This document shows, one piece after another, positions 53,128 to 64,000 of a stretch of DNA of 64,000 nucleotides. The stretch covers positions 8,106,062-8,170,061 of the forward strand of contig CM042085.1 of NCBI GenBank assembly GCA_023512835.1, in the 5' to 3' direction. A program made the position numbers and the translations under genes. The notes below the pieces were generated by a model, which worked only from the letters and a program-made list of their open reading frames with translations, did no database searches and was not told the origin of the DNA. How positions within the stretch are numbered: the first letter of the stretch is position 1; every line of letters begins with the position of its first letter. This DNA comes from Taxillus chinensis (Eukaryota; Streptophyta; Magnoliopsida; Santalales; Loranthaceae).

Positions 53128-53990
53128 GAAAATTCAGACTTTTAAGAATGGTGAATATTGATATTGGAGGTGAAAGATATTTCTTTAGTTTAAATTTAAC
53201 AAATTTCTTGAAAGGTGAAACTTTCCTGAAAATGTCTTTGAATTTTGAGGTTAATAAGTTGTCTCATAGGATAGGTTTTTTTTACTGAATTATATTGTGT
53301 TAGAGGAGAGAGGCATTGAACAGATACTCTCGAATCTGATGATGAAAGCTTTGATGATCTTGAATTTATTTTTTTGAATAATAAAAGGATACTGGTATAC
53401 AGTCGAGGGATATTGAAATTTTACCTCTAAGGACTCTTGATGTTGATGAAGATTTGTCGGAATTTGATCTTCATTTGCCTTTGAACGAAGATGAATATCT
53501 CTTTGGGCTTAAAGCGGTTAATGCACTCATCTATAAAGCACTCATCTATAAAGTTGATTGTAATTATGATTCTATCATTGTTGAGAAAATATCTCTAATG
53601 AATGTTGATAAGGTTAATGTTATGATTATATAAATTAATGGAAAAATATTTTGCAATGAAAATATCATTGTTGAGATATGATTTTTCTCATAATTCTTCA
53701 TTAGAATTTTAAATCACATGATAGCTTGCCTATTATTTTCATAGCATGAATAAGAGAATTATCATGTGTGATGTAAGTTGATTTTGGACTTTTAATACTA
53801 CAACTGAAAAGGTGGACCGAGTTTATCAACTATAGTGTCAGATCCTTTCATAGTTTGAATGGTTTAATTGTAAGGCACAAACACAGCAAGATAATGCTTG
53901 TGTTTGCTCCCACAAATGTTCGGCTATGTCTACAATTAGATTTTCATGAAGTGAATATTTTGTTTCGTAGAGATAATGGGCTGTGGATTT
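53128..53990 (+). pseudogene. Probable broken downstream part of the copy 2 locus
   Basis: Several open stretches with ordinary coding-like composition occur in different frames: about 53128-53288, 53391-53625 (IEILPLRTLDVDEDL, then LPLNEDEYLFGLKAVN) and 53750-53980 (HKHSKIMLVFAPT). They cannot be joined into one frame by clear splice sites. The last stretch is similar to the inverted fragment at 49370-49680. A short tandem repeat (GCACTCATCTATAAA twice) lies at about 53523-53553. The protein family is not recognised. Confidence 0.4.
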
Positions 53991-55071
53991 AATAACAATT
54001 AGTGGATCCCTTAAAACCATATATATTTGTCAAATGTATAATTGAGTCTAGTGAACAGTTTATGTGGGCCCTCACACATCGTAATACACGTTATAATAAA
54101 GATTACTCAAGTCTTTTCTCTTCTTGATTACTGTCCTCGTCTAGTCCAAGATCCTCAGGACCTTACACCCTACAAGACAATACGTCAAACCAAATCATGG
54201 CTGAACTTTGGTTTACTGAGGGGTAGACTTAAATCCAACCATTTATCACGCCATAAGACACTAGATTCAAATATAAATCAAAAATATCTAAGATCAAGGA
54301 TTGAAGTATCAAAAATATAAATCAAAAATATCACGCAACAGATTAACATAAAAGGATTGAAGTTTAAACCAAGAAACAAACAATCCAAAACAATTATAGA
54401 AATGAAAAAACAGGAGCAACCTAAATAACAAAGATAGGTGACATATGGAGACCCATCTTTGAAGGATGAACAATAATTTTTAAGTATGATTTTTTTAAAT
54501 TTTACAGTTTAAAAAATTTGATACTTTTTAGTTTTTAGTTAATTTTAATTTTAATTTTTTTAAAAATATAATTTGAAAGAGTGAGCAGAGCGAGTCTCGA
54601 GTGGTGGGGTTTGAGGGCTCGCTGACATTTTATGGAGGAGCTGATATATCTTCCTTGTGAACAAGTGTGCCCACTCTGTGGAACGTAATGACCACTATAC
54701 CCTGGCTTGCTTGCTGCGTATACTTTTACTTGTGGACTCGCCCGCTTACTCTTGTATAGGCCACCGCAGAGGTGACGCGGTCTTTTTTTAATCCCCATAA
54801 TATAATTATCCCTACTAAACAAAATAGTCAGCGATATTGTATTTTTCTAAAATTACCCTTATATATTATAATATAATAATACTAATAATAACAAATTAAA
54901 ATCTTATTACAATTATCATAAAATTTATCGCAGCTTTGCACATCCGCTGAGCTCGTTAAAAGGAAAATACTTATTGCAGTAGGCGCACACTACGATCCTA
55001 ACCATTGATTTAATTCTTTTCTGAAATATACTCTAATAAGCCATATATTCTTACCTACTCCAAATAAAAAT
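53991..55071. other. Intergenic stretch without recognised genes
   Basis: AT-rich DNA with one GC-richer island at about 54570-54790. The 95-codon minus frame there has no recognised domain. No RNA gene was recognised. Confidence 0.4.
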
Positions 55072-55638
55072 ATAGATTGCAGAAGTTGCTGCAATGAGAT
55101 TCAGTCTTAGTTAACAGTTTTCCCTTAATGGCTGACCTGAGCCGTCAAATGGGTGTGAAGTTTTCCTGGGATTAAGAAATTTGAAGGCAACTCCACTTAT
55201 GGAGGACACCAAGTTGAAGGTTAAAGTACCTCCTTTATGCGCTATTTCATTGTCTCAGTTAATTTAGGGGTCAAAAATTTCCCACAGCTCTCAACATTCA
55301 GCTCAGACTTACAGCCATCGTGTGGACATCTAGGAACCATACCGTGAAGCAACTTCACTTCCAAATAATGTTTCATACAAGAATAGCAATATCGATGTTG
55401 ACATCCATGATCCATCAACTATAAACATCTGACCAGAATTAGTATCTTCTAAGCAAATAGTGCAAGTCTCAACTAAATTCCTTTCCTGCAATTGCTAGAT
55501 TCTGCAGATCTGGAGATCTGAGAAACAACTGCTTCTCTAGCATGTTCTCAAGCAAACTTAACATCATTCCGCGGCACAGAGATGGCATGCAATATGTGAA
55601 TTTCTGAAAGAGAACCTGTGCCTGATGGATTATGCCCA
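55072..55638 (-). pseudogene. Truncated, internally deleted copy of the RBR E3 ligase gene
   Basis: This matches 44736-44895 and 45234-45627 of the RBR gene in the same orientation at roughly 90-95 percent by eye, with 338 bp between those blocks missing. The copied part includes intron 2 sequence plus the RING1 half of exon 2, so it arose through DNA, not through mRNA. The frame is broken by the deletion, by two short tandem insertions (about 7 bp near 55405 and 5 bp near 55484) and by a 1-bp loss near 55577. The RING2 exon and the N-terminal exon are absent. It could not encode a ligase. Confidence 0.92.
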
Positions 55639-55827
55639 AGGGGCGTCTTACCTGGACTAGTCATCAATCATTTTTAAAGGACCAATCTAGTTAAACACAA
55701 TCTTCGAAATTTAAAACACTTTTTCTTGTGTTGATGAGTAGTTTATAGATTCCGAATGTTCAATTAATGTTTGTTTCAGACTTAGTTATTTGTATATATA
55801 TGTTCTAAGAATATTGTAATAATGATA

Positions 55828-55963
55828 TTGTTACCATTGGTGATGGGTCTGCATGCAATGTAGCCACATATGGAATGGTGAAAATAAAAATATTCAATGA
55901 AGTGATGTATACTTTGGTTGGTGTGGTGTATGCCCCAAGTGTACATGGAAATTTGGCTATGTT
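55828..55963 (+). pseudogene. Copia pol fragment (region before integrase)
   Basis: Plus-strand translation reads VTIGDGSACNVATYG, then VKIKIFNEVMYTL and VYAPSVHGNL. This fits the copia segment between protease and integrase (the pattern V.MG.G..C.V.G.G...I and V..VP.L..NL). The frame stops after about 45 codons, where a MITE-like insertion begins. It is a remnant of a second, plus-oriented copia element. Confidence 0.7.
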
Positions 55964-56730
55964 TGGTATTGTATTTAGTTTTTTGTTTTAAAAAATTATT
56001 TTTAGAAATTGTATTTAAAAATTGTTTTTTGGTAAATTAAATATAGCTTTTTTGTTTGACAGTTGTTTTTAACTTTTATAGAATTTTTTTTTTTGAGGTG
56101 TTATGGTTGCAGGGAGCGGGCAGCGGCGCTAGGGGAGGGTTACGTTGCAGGGGCAGTGGTGCCAATGCCAGGGTAGGGCGGGGGCTCGCGTCGGGAATAA
56201 GGGCGTCGCAAGGGGGGGGAGCTTGCGTCAGCAGGAGGGGGAGCGTGTTGCAGGTAGCGGGTCGCAGGAGGGCATCGCGTCGGCGGAAGGGGCGTCACAG
56301 GGGACAGATCTATGCGTTGATGGGGTTGTGGGCATCGTAGGGAGATAGATCCATGTGTCGGGAGGGTCGCCGGGCATCGTTGGAGGGTAGATCCATGCAT
56401 CGGGGGGTTTCCGGGCGTCATGAGAGGAGTCGCCGGTGTCGCGCGAGGGGTAGATCCATGCGTCGGGGGGTTGCCGGGCTTCACGGGGGGCCGATCCAGG
56501 CATGGGGCGGGGTCGCCAACTCACGGGAGTCACAGCATGCGGTGGTAGCAAACGGTGGGCAGGGTGGCAATGCAGCTCCAAAGACAGATGGAGAAAGAAT
56601 ACAGAAAACAAATAATGAAAACACCTAATTGGTGTTTTCGTTTTAAGTGAATTAAAAACATGTATTTTTGAATTTAAAAAAAAAAAATTTGATGCCAAAT
56701 AACTTGGGTTGACTGTTTTTCATATTTTAA
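55955..56730. mobile_element. PIF-like element with a G-rich interior, inserted in copia remnant
   Basis: The left side reads GGCTATGTTTGGTATTG and the right side, inverted, CCAAGTTATTTGGCATC, resembling imperfect Tourist-type inverted repeats. The centre (56105-56580) is strikingly G-rich on the plus strand, with several tandem-like GGGTAGATCCATGCRTCGG units, while the arms are AT-rich. Target duplications were not found. The interior frames on both strands are low-complexity and are not counted as genes. Confidence 0.4.
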
Positions 56731-57090
56731 TACAGAAAACAATCGAAAATGTCGCCACGCTCTTTATTTTGGAATCCATATCCTGGACCCGTTTCCAAAC
56801 TATTATTGGTGATGGAATTGTCAAAATTACATAAGACTGCATGGTTCTGGCAACAAGACAAAAGTACAAGTTGTTTCGTTTGGACATATCGTCCCAAAAT
56901 CTTGAAAGATACTCAAAAACTAGGTACAATCAGTGGGCGCCTACGTAGTGTCTTTTTCACAATCGGTTTAGACAAAAAATGTGATAGGATACCCACGATT
57001 AAGAAAGGAGTACGAGAGCCATCAAGTACCATGTGTGTAGCTTAAACTTTTAGAGCAATGATGTTTTTTTCCTTTTTAATAAGGTGGAGA

Positions 57091-57510
57091 TTGTTGTATT
57101 AGTATTAAAATCAAAAAGAAAAGAAACCGCCAACCAATAATGCTTTGTCGTAGCTAGCAATAATTAACAAAATAAAAAATAAAAAATAAGGAGAGCGAAG
57201 GAGCAAGGACACTGGATGACCAGGAGGGATAGGACGATTACATGTGCGCTCCATACAGCGCGTGGACTCCTCTTCCCTCCGCTATAAATAACATGCCATG
57301 TTATTGATTTAATTCATCAAAGAAGAGCTCAAGAATTGGAGCAAAGTGTGGAGTGAGGAGAGAAAATTAGAGAGAAAGTTTTGTCTAATATTTTAGGATA
57401 TTTTTATGAGATTATTTTAAGTACAATTTTGTATAGGATTTCACATATTCTATTATGGCTACTATGATGTAATAAAAATGAAGTTTACAATGAGTAATAT
57501 TCAAGTTTTT
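57091..57510 (+). repeat. Probable 3' LTR of the plus-oriented copia remnant
   Basis: A polypurine tract AAGGTGGAGAT directly precedes TGTTGTATTAG at 57091, the usual copia 3' LTR start. A promoter-like CTATAAATAA lies near 57283. The right end is not fixed, no 5' partner was found in the window, and no target duplication was identified. Confidence 0.45.
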
Positions 57511-59553
57511 TTATTGTAGGTTTGGTTATTTTGTATTTCCTTTTTGTTTTTAAAAAGTAATAGTAATTTTTGGATATAAAATAACAAATTATTTTCATTT
57601 GAGTGGTTTTTTAAAATAAAAATAATTTTTTATAATTTTTAATTTTATATATCCGAAAATGAGTATTTACATTTTGAAAACAAAAAAAACGGAATAACTA
57701 AACATTATAAGTTATAGTTAAGGAAAATCACATGTTTATTTCCATAATATATATAAATCTAAAGCATGAATAAGTTGAAAAGGTAAAGATCTTATAAAGC
57801 TTTTTTAAGTGATACATATTGTATTTCTCAAGTTTGTTCGCTTTCTTAATTTTGATAATTTTTTGGATCATCATTCTCTAAAATTCGTTAAGTGTTTAGA
57901 TTGTCCTTTCTTTTCTAAATTTTGTTGACGAATCGATTGAATCGGTAGACAATTCAATTTGTCCAAAATGGACTCACACACCATTTTTATTGAACCCCAC
58001 TACTACTAAAGAGACATTTCACACAATGATGAACAAATACATGTATGTCAGTTTTGCTCTTTGAACAAACAAGTGAGCTTCCATTATAGTTTTGGAAAAT
58101 CAATAAAGTTCACTTCCAACCACCCATACCCTCCTTTAGCTCTCGTCTCTCCTCATCCAACCCGGTCATCAAACCTAAAATGCAACATATAAACAAGTAC
58201 AATTATTATTATTTGTTATTCCTAGTTTCCATCACCAATCGAAACTTAATGGTGAGAAAAAATGTCAACGTAAAGTCATTACTAATTGTTTTTGAGTTAC
58301 AATTGGATACCGTTCTACCTTAAGTAGTTAAAAAGAGTAGTCTAGATTACCAGAGATAGGTTTGAGAGTTGGTTACATATATGGAAGAATTAATACACTT
58401 ACAATGCCCTTTCAGTAACTATTTTGAAAGTATGAATGTTTCTACTTATTTTATTTTTAATTTGGTTTCACTTGTCTAAAACTAAGTTCTCTAAAAATAT
58501 AGGTTCCACGCTAAGTGGTAAGGTATGATTTTAATTAACTCAAGAAGGAGTAGCCCTTACCATTTCTTTGCTACCATTTTGATGTTAGTCTAAGCCACCT
58601 GGGGGGATAGACAATTTGTAACCCTATCTTATCCATATTTAATTTTCAAATGCTATTTGCCTTTTTACTTTTACCATTTTACATATTTGCTTCTATCATT
58701 TTATTTTATTTTTACATATTTACTTCTATCATTTTAATTTTTACTATTTTACTATTTATCAAAAACTTAATTTATTATTTTCACCTCCTTGCCAATTTTG
58801 ATGTGATGAATTTAAATAGGTGATCCATTTTTATTTAAATCAATCATTATAAGGGAAAATTTATTTATTTAATATAATTAATAACATGATTAATTAAAAT
58901 AACATAAATAATTAAAATGAATATTATAATATAAAATCCCATTATAAAACATAATAAAATAAAATTCATACATTATTAAAATAAAATATTAACCATACAA
59001 TATGTGAGTTGAAGACTTCATTTGCTGAAGTTATCACAAAACTGTCTAAGTCTGAAGACTCGAAGGGTCAAAGAATCGAAATATTGAGAAAGAAGAGCAG
59101 TCACTATGCGCGAATAAGATCAGATACCCGAAAAATCGAAGGGTCAGAGACATCTGAAAGCGGTGGAAGTTGTCAAATGTAACACCTTATATCAAAGACT
59201 CGAAGGTTGAAGGGTCAAAGGCTCAACTTAAAGCATTAAGTTGATTGAGCTAAGTGAAAGAGTCAAAGACCCAAAAGGTCAAAGGGTCAAAAGTCAAAAG
59301 CTCAACCCTTATAATCACAAGAAGTAAAATTAATGACACAAACTTGATGAGTCAAAGAGCCGATGAAGGGTCAAAAGTCAAAAGCTTAGTCCTTGGGATC
59401 ACAAGAAGTAAGTCTAAGGGCACAAACCCAAACACTCGAAACTTGAATACCTAAAGGATTGAAAGGTTGAATACTTAGCTCTTGGGATATCCCGCAAATT
59501 AAATGAAAGTCATATCAAAGAGTCGAAGACATGACGAAAAGTCGAAACCTTAA
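57511..59553. repeat. AT-rich DNA followed by purine-rich tandem-like repeats
   Basis: 57511-59000 is AT-rich with no gene. A segment at about 58365-58410 (GTTTGAGAGTTGGTTACATA) resembles 61245-61275 and looks like LTR-retrotransposon leader sequence. From 59020 to 59550 short units of the type GGGTCAAAAGTCAAAAGCT and TCGAAG repeat irregularly; a longer unit repeats at about 59285-59330 and 59367-59412. Confidence 0.5.
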
Positions 59554-60874
59554 TGTTGGTCCTGGGAAGCCTAGAGGGAGGTGAATAGGCTTTTGAAAAA
59601 CTCTTCTCACTCTTTTGGCGCAATACTTAATCTGGTTAAAGATAAAATCAATGCGGAAGACAACCAGATAGTGGAAGTAATTTGTATTATTATCACAAAA
59701 TAATTACAACAAATTATAACAGATTAAAGCTGAGTACAAACTTTTAAATCTACTGAAAGTGTATCTCTCTTCTGTTTACAATAGCACTCTGTTTTATAGT
59801 AACGCACACACTAGCCAAAATAAAATTCTCTAAGCTCTTTCTCATGTACGCACACTTGAAAATATACAAGACTTAGTATATATAGATATCCCTATGGAAC
59901 ATTTTTGGAACAGGATTTTTCGAGCAGTGTGTAGCATTGAAGACTTCTCAGAAAATACATCTACTATAACTATTGTGGATGTGGAGCTCAAGATGTTAGA
60001 AGTATAAGTGTATTGAATTGTTTCGCATGATTCCAACTGCATTAAAGGATTCATCCACACATCCGAGTGATTCACGTGTAAGATGATAAATGTTCAACGG
60101 ATCTTTCTTACATCGGGACACAGCGAGCTGATGACTTCGAATGCGGAGCTGATTAGTAGGAGCAATGTCGTCTTAGTCCATTGTAAGGTTCCTTATTCCA
60201 TGTTAATGAAGCTCGCGGATCCTTACTCCGTGTCAGTGGTTGCTTACTCCGTGTCAGTTTGATACTTGAATCCTTATTCCGTGTCAGTGATTGCTTACTT
60301 CATGTGAACGGGAGATTCAGAAGGCTTACTCCGTGTCAGCGCTTCCTTACTCCGCTTGAGTAAAGATTTGGATTCCTTACTCCACTTCTCTTTTCGTTAC
60401 TCCACGCGAACGAAAGACTCGGGTCCTTATTCCGTACAAGTCCTTCCTTACTCCGCGTGAATAAAAGACTCGGATTCCTTACTCCGTGTCTTCTTGTCCT
60501 TAGTCCGCATAAGTGAAAGACTTAACTCCTTATTCCACAATTTCTCTCTTACTCCGCGCTAGTTGTAGACTAGGATTATAAGTCCGTTTAAGTGATAGAC
60601 TCGGGTTCCTTAGTTCATATCTTTAAGTGATTAGTCCGCACTAATAATCCTTACTTCATATCTTGTAATAACTTGGTTATTTACCAAGTTGATTGACGAC
60701 ACTCATGTTGGTTCGAATTAGGTTTATATATCCTGTCCTAAACTTTGTTCTTACGAGTGAAGATCCAAATTAACACTTGTCTTCTGCAACATATTAGAAA
60801 TTACATTGAAAGATCTCAAACCAAATTACATAGGCTTTTATCAGCATCATCCAAATTCTGAGTTCGATCCAACA
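59554..60874. mobile_element. Probable solo LTR, 1321 bp
   Basis: It begins TGTTGGTCCTGGGAAGCC and ends GTTCGATCCAACA, so it has TG...CA termini within short inverted TGTTGG/CCAACA. It is flanked by an exact 5-bp direct repeat CTTAA (59549-59553 and 60875-60879). The segment near the start (CTAGAGGGAGGTGAATAGG) and the end (TTATCAGCATCATCCAAATT) match a pattern I know from abundant plant LTR repeats. No internal coding region is present. The flanking purine-rich DNA is similar on both sides, which fits insertion into one older repeat. Strand cannot be set. Confidence 0.8.
60185..60660. repeat. Degenerate minisatellite inside the solo LTR
   Basis: Some 18-20 divergent units based on TCCTTACTCCGTGTCAGTG, spaced about 20-30 bp, with interleaved AAAGACTCGGAT blocks. 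TTACTCCG or TTATTCCG recurs throughout. It makes up about a third of the LTR-like element. Confidence 0.85.
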
Positions 60875-60879
60875 CTTAA

Positions 60880-63829
60880 CTTATAAGGACGCAACTAAGA
60901 TCGTTGTAATAGACTCGAAGACACAAAGACTTCAAAATTAAAAATCGAAGCTCTAAATGTCATGTTACATCTGAAGGCTTTGACACTATAAAATTTTCGA
61001 GGCTACCTACTTCGAGGGACAATGTTTTCCTATAATGTTAGACATATCTCTGATGCCATCACCTGATTTCTTCTGGGCTAGTATGCTTGGACCCTAGAGG
61101 GAAGACATTAGTGGTTCAGAGTTATCATCACTACAGGCATAAAACTTATCTTACGATGATGGAAAATTTTAAGTTGTTTAGAATTGCCACCAGTAGATAA
61201 AGTGTGGTTGGATCACCTAAAGAATGGTTTGTGTCTAGAGTTAGGTTCGAAAGTCGATTACGTATGAAGAATTATTAGCACCCCCACAACACCCAATACC
61301 TATATTATAAAAGGAGAGTTTATACTTTTTTAGGTTGGTTTAAAAAATTTGTTTAATGTAAAACCAATGGGTTATAATAATGTATATTTTTTTTTCCAAA
61401 TGATAGTTAAGTAAAGCCACCATTTCTTTCAATTGATTTTGATACTTGATTTTGTATACATTTTTTTAAAAAAGGGATTATAAGAACTAAGTTCCTTGAT
61501 TGCAAAAGTTTTAATTTCTTTTTGACATGCTAAGAAAAGAAAAAGCAGTTGACACAATTATTTTTATTTTGCTCTAAATAATTAAGATAAAATATTAATT
61601 ATTCAACTCACAATTACTTGGATTGGTTTTAACAAAAGGAAAACAACATTTTTTTAGTTTTAGTTTTTTTAGTTTTATGTTTTGTTTGTTTTTGGTTTTG
61701 GAGCTTTTATTATTTTTATTTTGTGTTTTTGAAGTTTTACATTTTTTTGTTTTGTTTTTGTTTTATTATTTGAAAGTTTCAAAGCTTTTATTTACTTTAA
61801 AAAAATAAAGTTTTTTTGTTTGTTTTTAAAGCATTTAAATTTTTATTTTAACTTGCAGAGGTTTTTTTAAATGTTTGTTAAAGTTTTCAAGTTTTGTTTT
61901 TGTTTTTTTAGAATTTTTTTAATTTTTATTTGTTTGTAAGAACGTTACAACTTAAAAGTTAGTTGGTTTGTAAGATTTTTTTCCTGTTTCTAAGTTTTAA
62001 AATAGTTTTCAAAACTATTTGGCGGCGGCAGCAAGCTGCGGCCTGCGAAGATTGGTGACCGTGGCGACCTGGCTTTAGCAGTATTGCGCGAGGCTGTCGG
62101 GGGGTCCTTGCATTCGAATCGGGTGAGGGGAGCTGCGGAACGACGCAGCAGTTGGTGGTGCAGGTGCGCGGTGATGGCAACGTGCTCTGGTTTGACTTGA
62201 GCGGCGTGCATGGTCTGACTGGACGGAGCTGGTGCTAGTGAGGAAGAGACGGCGAACTGGTGGCAAGGCCGGAGCTGTTCACGGCCGATCTCTTGGAGGC
62301 ACGGTTGCGCAATGGCTGTCCCGGTAGATTGGGTGTGATCTATGGTGCACCGGCGAGGAGGTGACGGGGCCAAGAACCCTTTGTTTCCCTTTTCTCTCTC
62401 TTTGTCTAACCTCTGTTATTCTAAGTGGGGGTTAACGTTGGATTCTGGCAATGAATGAAGAAAGGCAAAAGCAGTAGCGTAGGGACAGAGCGGTAACAGT
62501 TTGGTGTTTTTGATTTGGTGTTGATGGCTGACCGTGGTAATTGGAATTTGATGGGATATGTTTGGGAAGAAATATGGTGGTGCAACGACCGTGGATGGGA
62601 TGGGATGGTGTGGATGAGGATTATGAGTGCGGGGCTGGCGTGGAGGTTGGTCGGCGGTGGAGTTTGCTGGAAGGGGTTTTTAATTCTAGGCCGTGTTGAT
62701 GCAGGCCTGAAGCACGCAGCAGTGATGATGTGCTGTGGCGCCGTGGCGGGCATGGCAAAGGCGACAACAGTCCTATGGTTCTGGATTGGAACTCAGCTGA
62801 TGGACTCTGGGTTGGGTTTGGTTTTGGTGCACTGCAGCTGGAACTGGCGGCGAGGGACTTCGATTATATTGGAGCTGCGGCCACGGACTGGGGTGTGACG
62901 TGGGGTCGGGGCTGCCCGGATTCTGGGGAATAGGCAAACGCAGAGACAACTTGTTGAAAAATCTGGTGTTTTTTTGTTATTTTCTGAAGTTTGGATTGGT
63001 AGCGGAAATTGGGGATAATGATGGTTGATTTGGGATGAAAACGTTGTTGATTGCGTTGCTGTATACCAGCGAATTTGCAGGAGGGTTGCAATGGCAGCGT
63101 ACGCTGGAAATCTATTGGGCAGAGGGGAGAACAAAACCCCTCTGCTCTCACCTTATTCTTTCTGTTTTTTGTTTTTTTTTTTTTTTTTTTTTTGGCTGTG
63201 TATGATTGGTTTGGAAGAGGCTATGAATGGGTCAGAAGGCGGTGGCTGGAGTGGAAGTAATAGTGGAAGATGGAAGAGGTAGCCGCTGTGGGAAGGGTGT
63301 GATGGAACGGGGCGATGAAATCTAATTATACCACACCTACATTTAATTATAGTAACAGTCTTAATTGACAATAAATATAATAACTTTTTTTTCTTTTTAT
63401 TTTTTCATCTCCGCACTAATGTTTTCCACCCTAACCAACCCATAAACTCATTAAAATGGAAAGTTAGATGAACACTGCCCCAATACGGGGACCTAAAACC
63501 CTCAATCGTACAATACGGTATTAAAATAAAACAAATTTATACATCTGAAATGCGATATTAAACATTACCTGTTTCAAATAGTGAGAATGTAGATACTGGA
63601 CACAAGCCCAAATCAAAATTAACTGCTTAACACTAAACTTGTATACAATATTATCAAACTTAAGCTCCGTTCCCCCGCTCTCTCATTAAAAGGGACGAAC
63701 TCAAAAAATAACACAAAGTTTTGAAACTACGAATACCCCCCGCAACGTTCAAATCCAAATGAAAGAGGCACGGCGGGCTGACAATGAGCGTCCATAGTAA
63801 CACCCATTTCAAGCGTCTTAATGGTGTAA
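60880..63829. repeat. Repetitive region: LTR-leader-like, T-rich and G-rich blocks
   Basis: 61190-61300 contains AGAATTGCCACC and AATTATTAGCACCC, which resemble leader sequence of plant Ty3/gypsy elements. 61640-61960 is a T-rich block of TTTTG units. 62020-63290 is G-rich on the plus strand; its minus-strand frames are proline-, serine- and histidine-rich with no domain. A 22-base T run lies at about 63172-63193. I see no supported gene and take the region as decayed retrotransposon sequence. Confidence 0.4.
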
Positions 63830-64000
63830 TCAACCCCAAAAATAAACATTCATCACCCGCTTCTTTTGTATGAATTTCACTTGGGATATTATCTCTGACG
63901 ACAACTCAATCGCCTGATTAAAACCACTTTCTCCCTCACATGAAACATCAACCACATTTAGTATCCTGGCCTTAAGACGGGAATCAAACATGTCAGATTG
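63830..64000 (-). CDS. Possible C-terminal exon of a gene running off the window
   Basis: A minus-strand frame is open from the window end to a TGA at 63832-63830, 56 codons, reading [19 protein letters not shown] at its start and ending [11 protein letters not shown]. Composition looks protein-like and unlike the repeats next to it, but no domain was recognised. It could also be a chance frame; the rest of the gene would lie beyond the window. Confidence 0.3.
   Translation of the reverse strand, partial: QSDMFDSRLKARILNVVDVSCEGESGFNQAIELSSEIISQVKFIQKKRVMNVYFWG

Noticed and set aside
54570..54800. GC-richer island considered as a possible RNA gene
   Set aside because: No tRNA cloverleaf elements or conserved RNA motif could be recognised.
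56140..56698. Several long minus frames rich in proline and histidine
   Set aside because: They are reverse-strand readings of the G-rich tandem repeats in a mobile element.
59020..59550. Regularly spaced short repeats considered as a CRISPR array
   Set aside because: Repeat units vary in length and sequence with no constant spacer length, and the genome is plant nuclear DNA.
61990..63282. Long frames on both strands in the G-rich block near the right end
   Set aside because: Low-complexity composition, overlapping frames on both strands and no domain point to repeat DNA.

Overview
The window is nuclear DNA of a flowering plant, most likely a eudicot. Its genes have many short exons with GT-AG introns, the intergenic and intronic DNA is AT-rich, and the encoded proteins (plant tRNA ligase, plant-type RING-between-RING protein, exonuclease V, adenylate kinase 6) match plant families. 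Intergenic space and introns are filled with typical plant repeats. I cannot name the species.

Layout. 1-2026: GC-poor DNA with MITE-like repeats. 2027-5307 (+): exonuclease V, 7 coding exons. 7544-8979 (+): adenylate kinase 6, 3 coding exons. 12668-40346 (-): one very large gene for plant tRNA ligase, 27 coding exons over 27.7 kb. Its introns hold most of the mobile DNA: a full-length but decayed Ty1/copia element (19324-24095, 5-bp target duplication) that itself carries a 419-bp hAT-like element; a fold-back MITE (32751-33090); a PIF/Tourist-like element (35275-35776); a Mutator-like insertion (35988-37210); and several local duplications. 40700-44023: AT-rich intergenic DNA. 44024-46992 (-): a RING-between-RING E3 ligase with an N-terminal RNase H-like domain, 3 coding exons. 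47230-53990: two related copies of a gene or gene fragment that I do not recognise, one of them partly inverted. 55072-55638: a broken partial copy of the RING-between-RING gene. 55828-57510: remnants of a second copia element (+). 59554-60874: a probable solo LTR with a 5-bp target duplication and an internal minisatellite. 61150-63320: T-rich then G-rich repetitive DNA. 63830-64000 (-): an open frame running off the window end.

The four recognised genes are housekeeping genes and do not form a cluster with a common pathway. Exonuclease V acts on DNA. Adenylate kinase 6 is linked in other eukaryotes to small-subunit ribosome maturation. tRNA ligase joins tRNA exons and, in Arabidopsis, the IRE1-cleaved bZIP60 mRNA. 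The RING-between-RING protein is a predicted ubiquitin ligase. I found no convincing new multi-gene system. The points most worth a second look are the GC-AG intron and nested transposons in the tRNA ligase gene, the deleted duplicate of the ubiquitin ligase gene, and the unrecognised two-copy locus between 47 and 54 kb.
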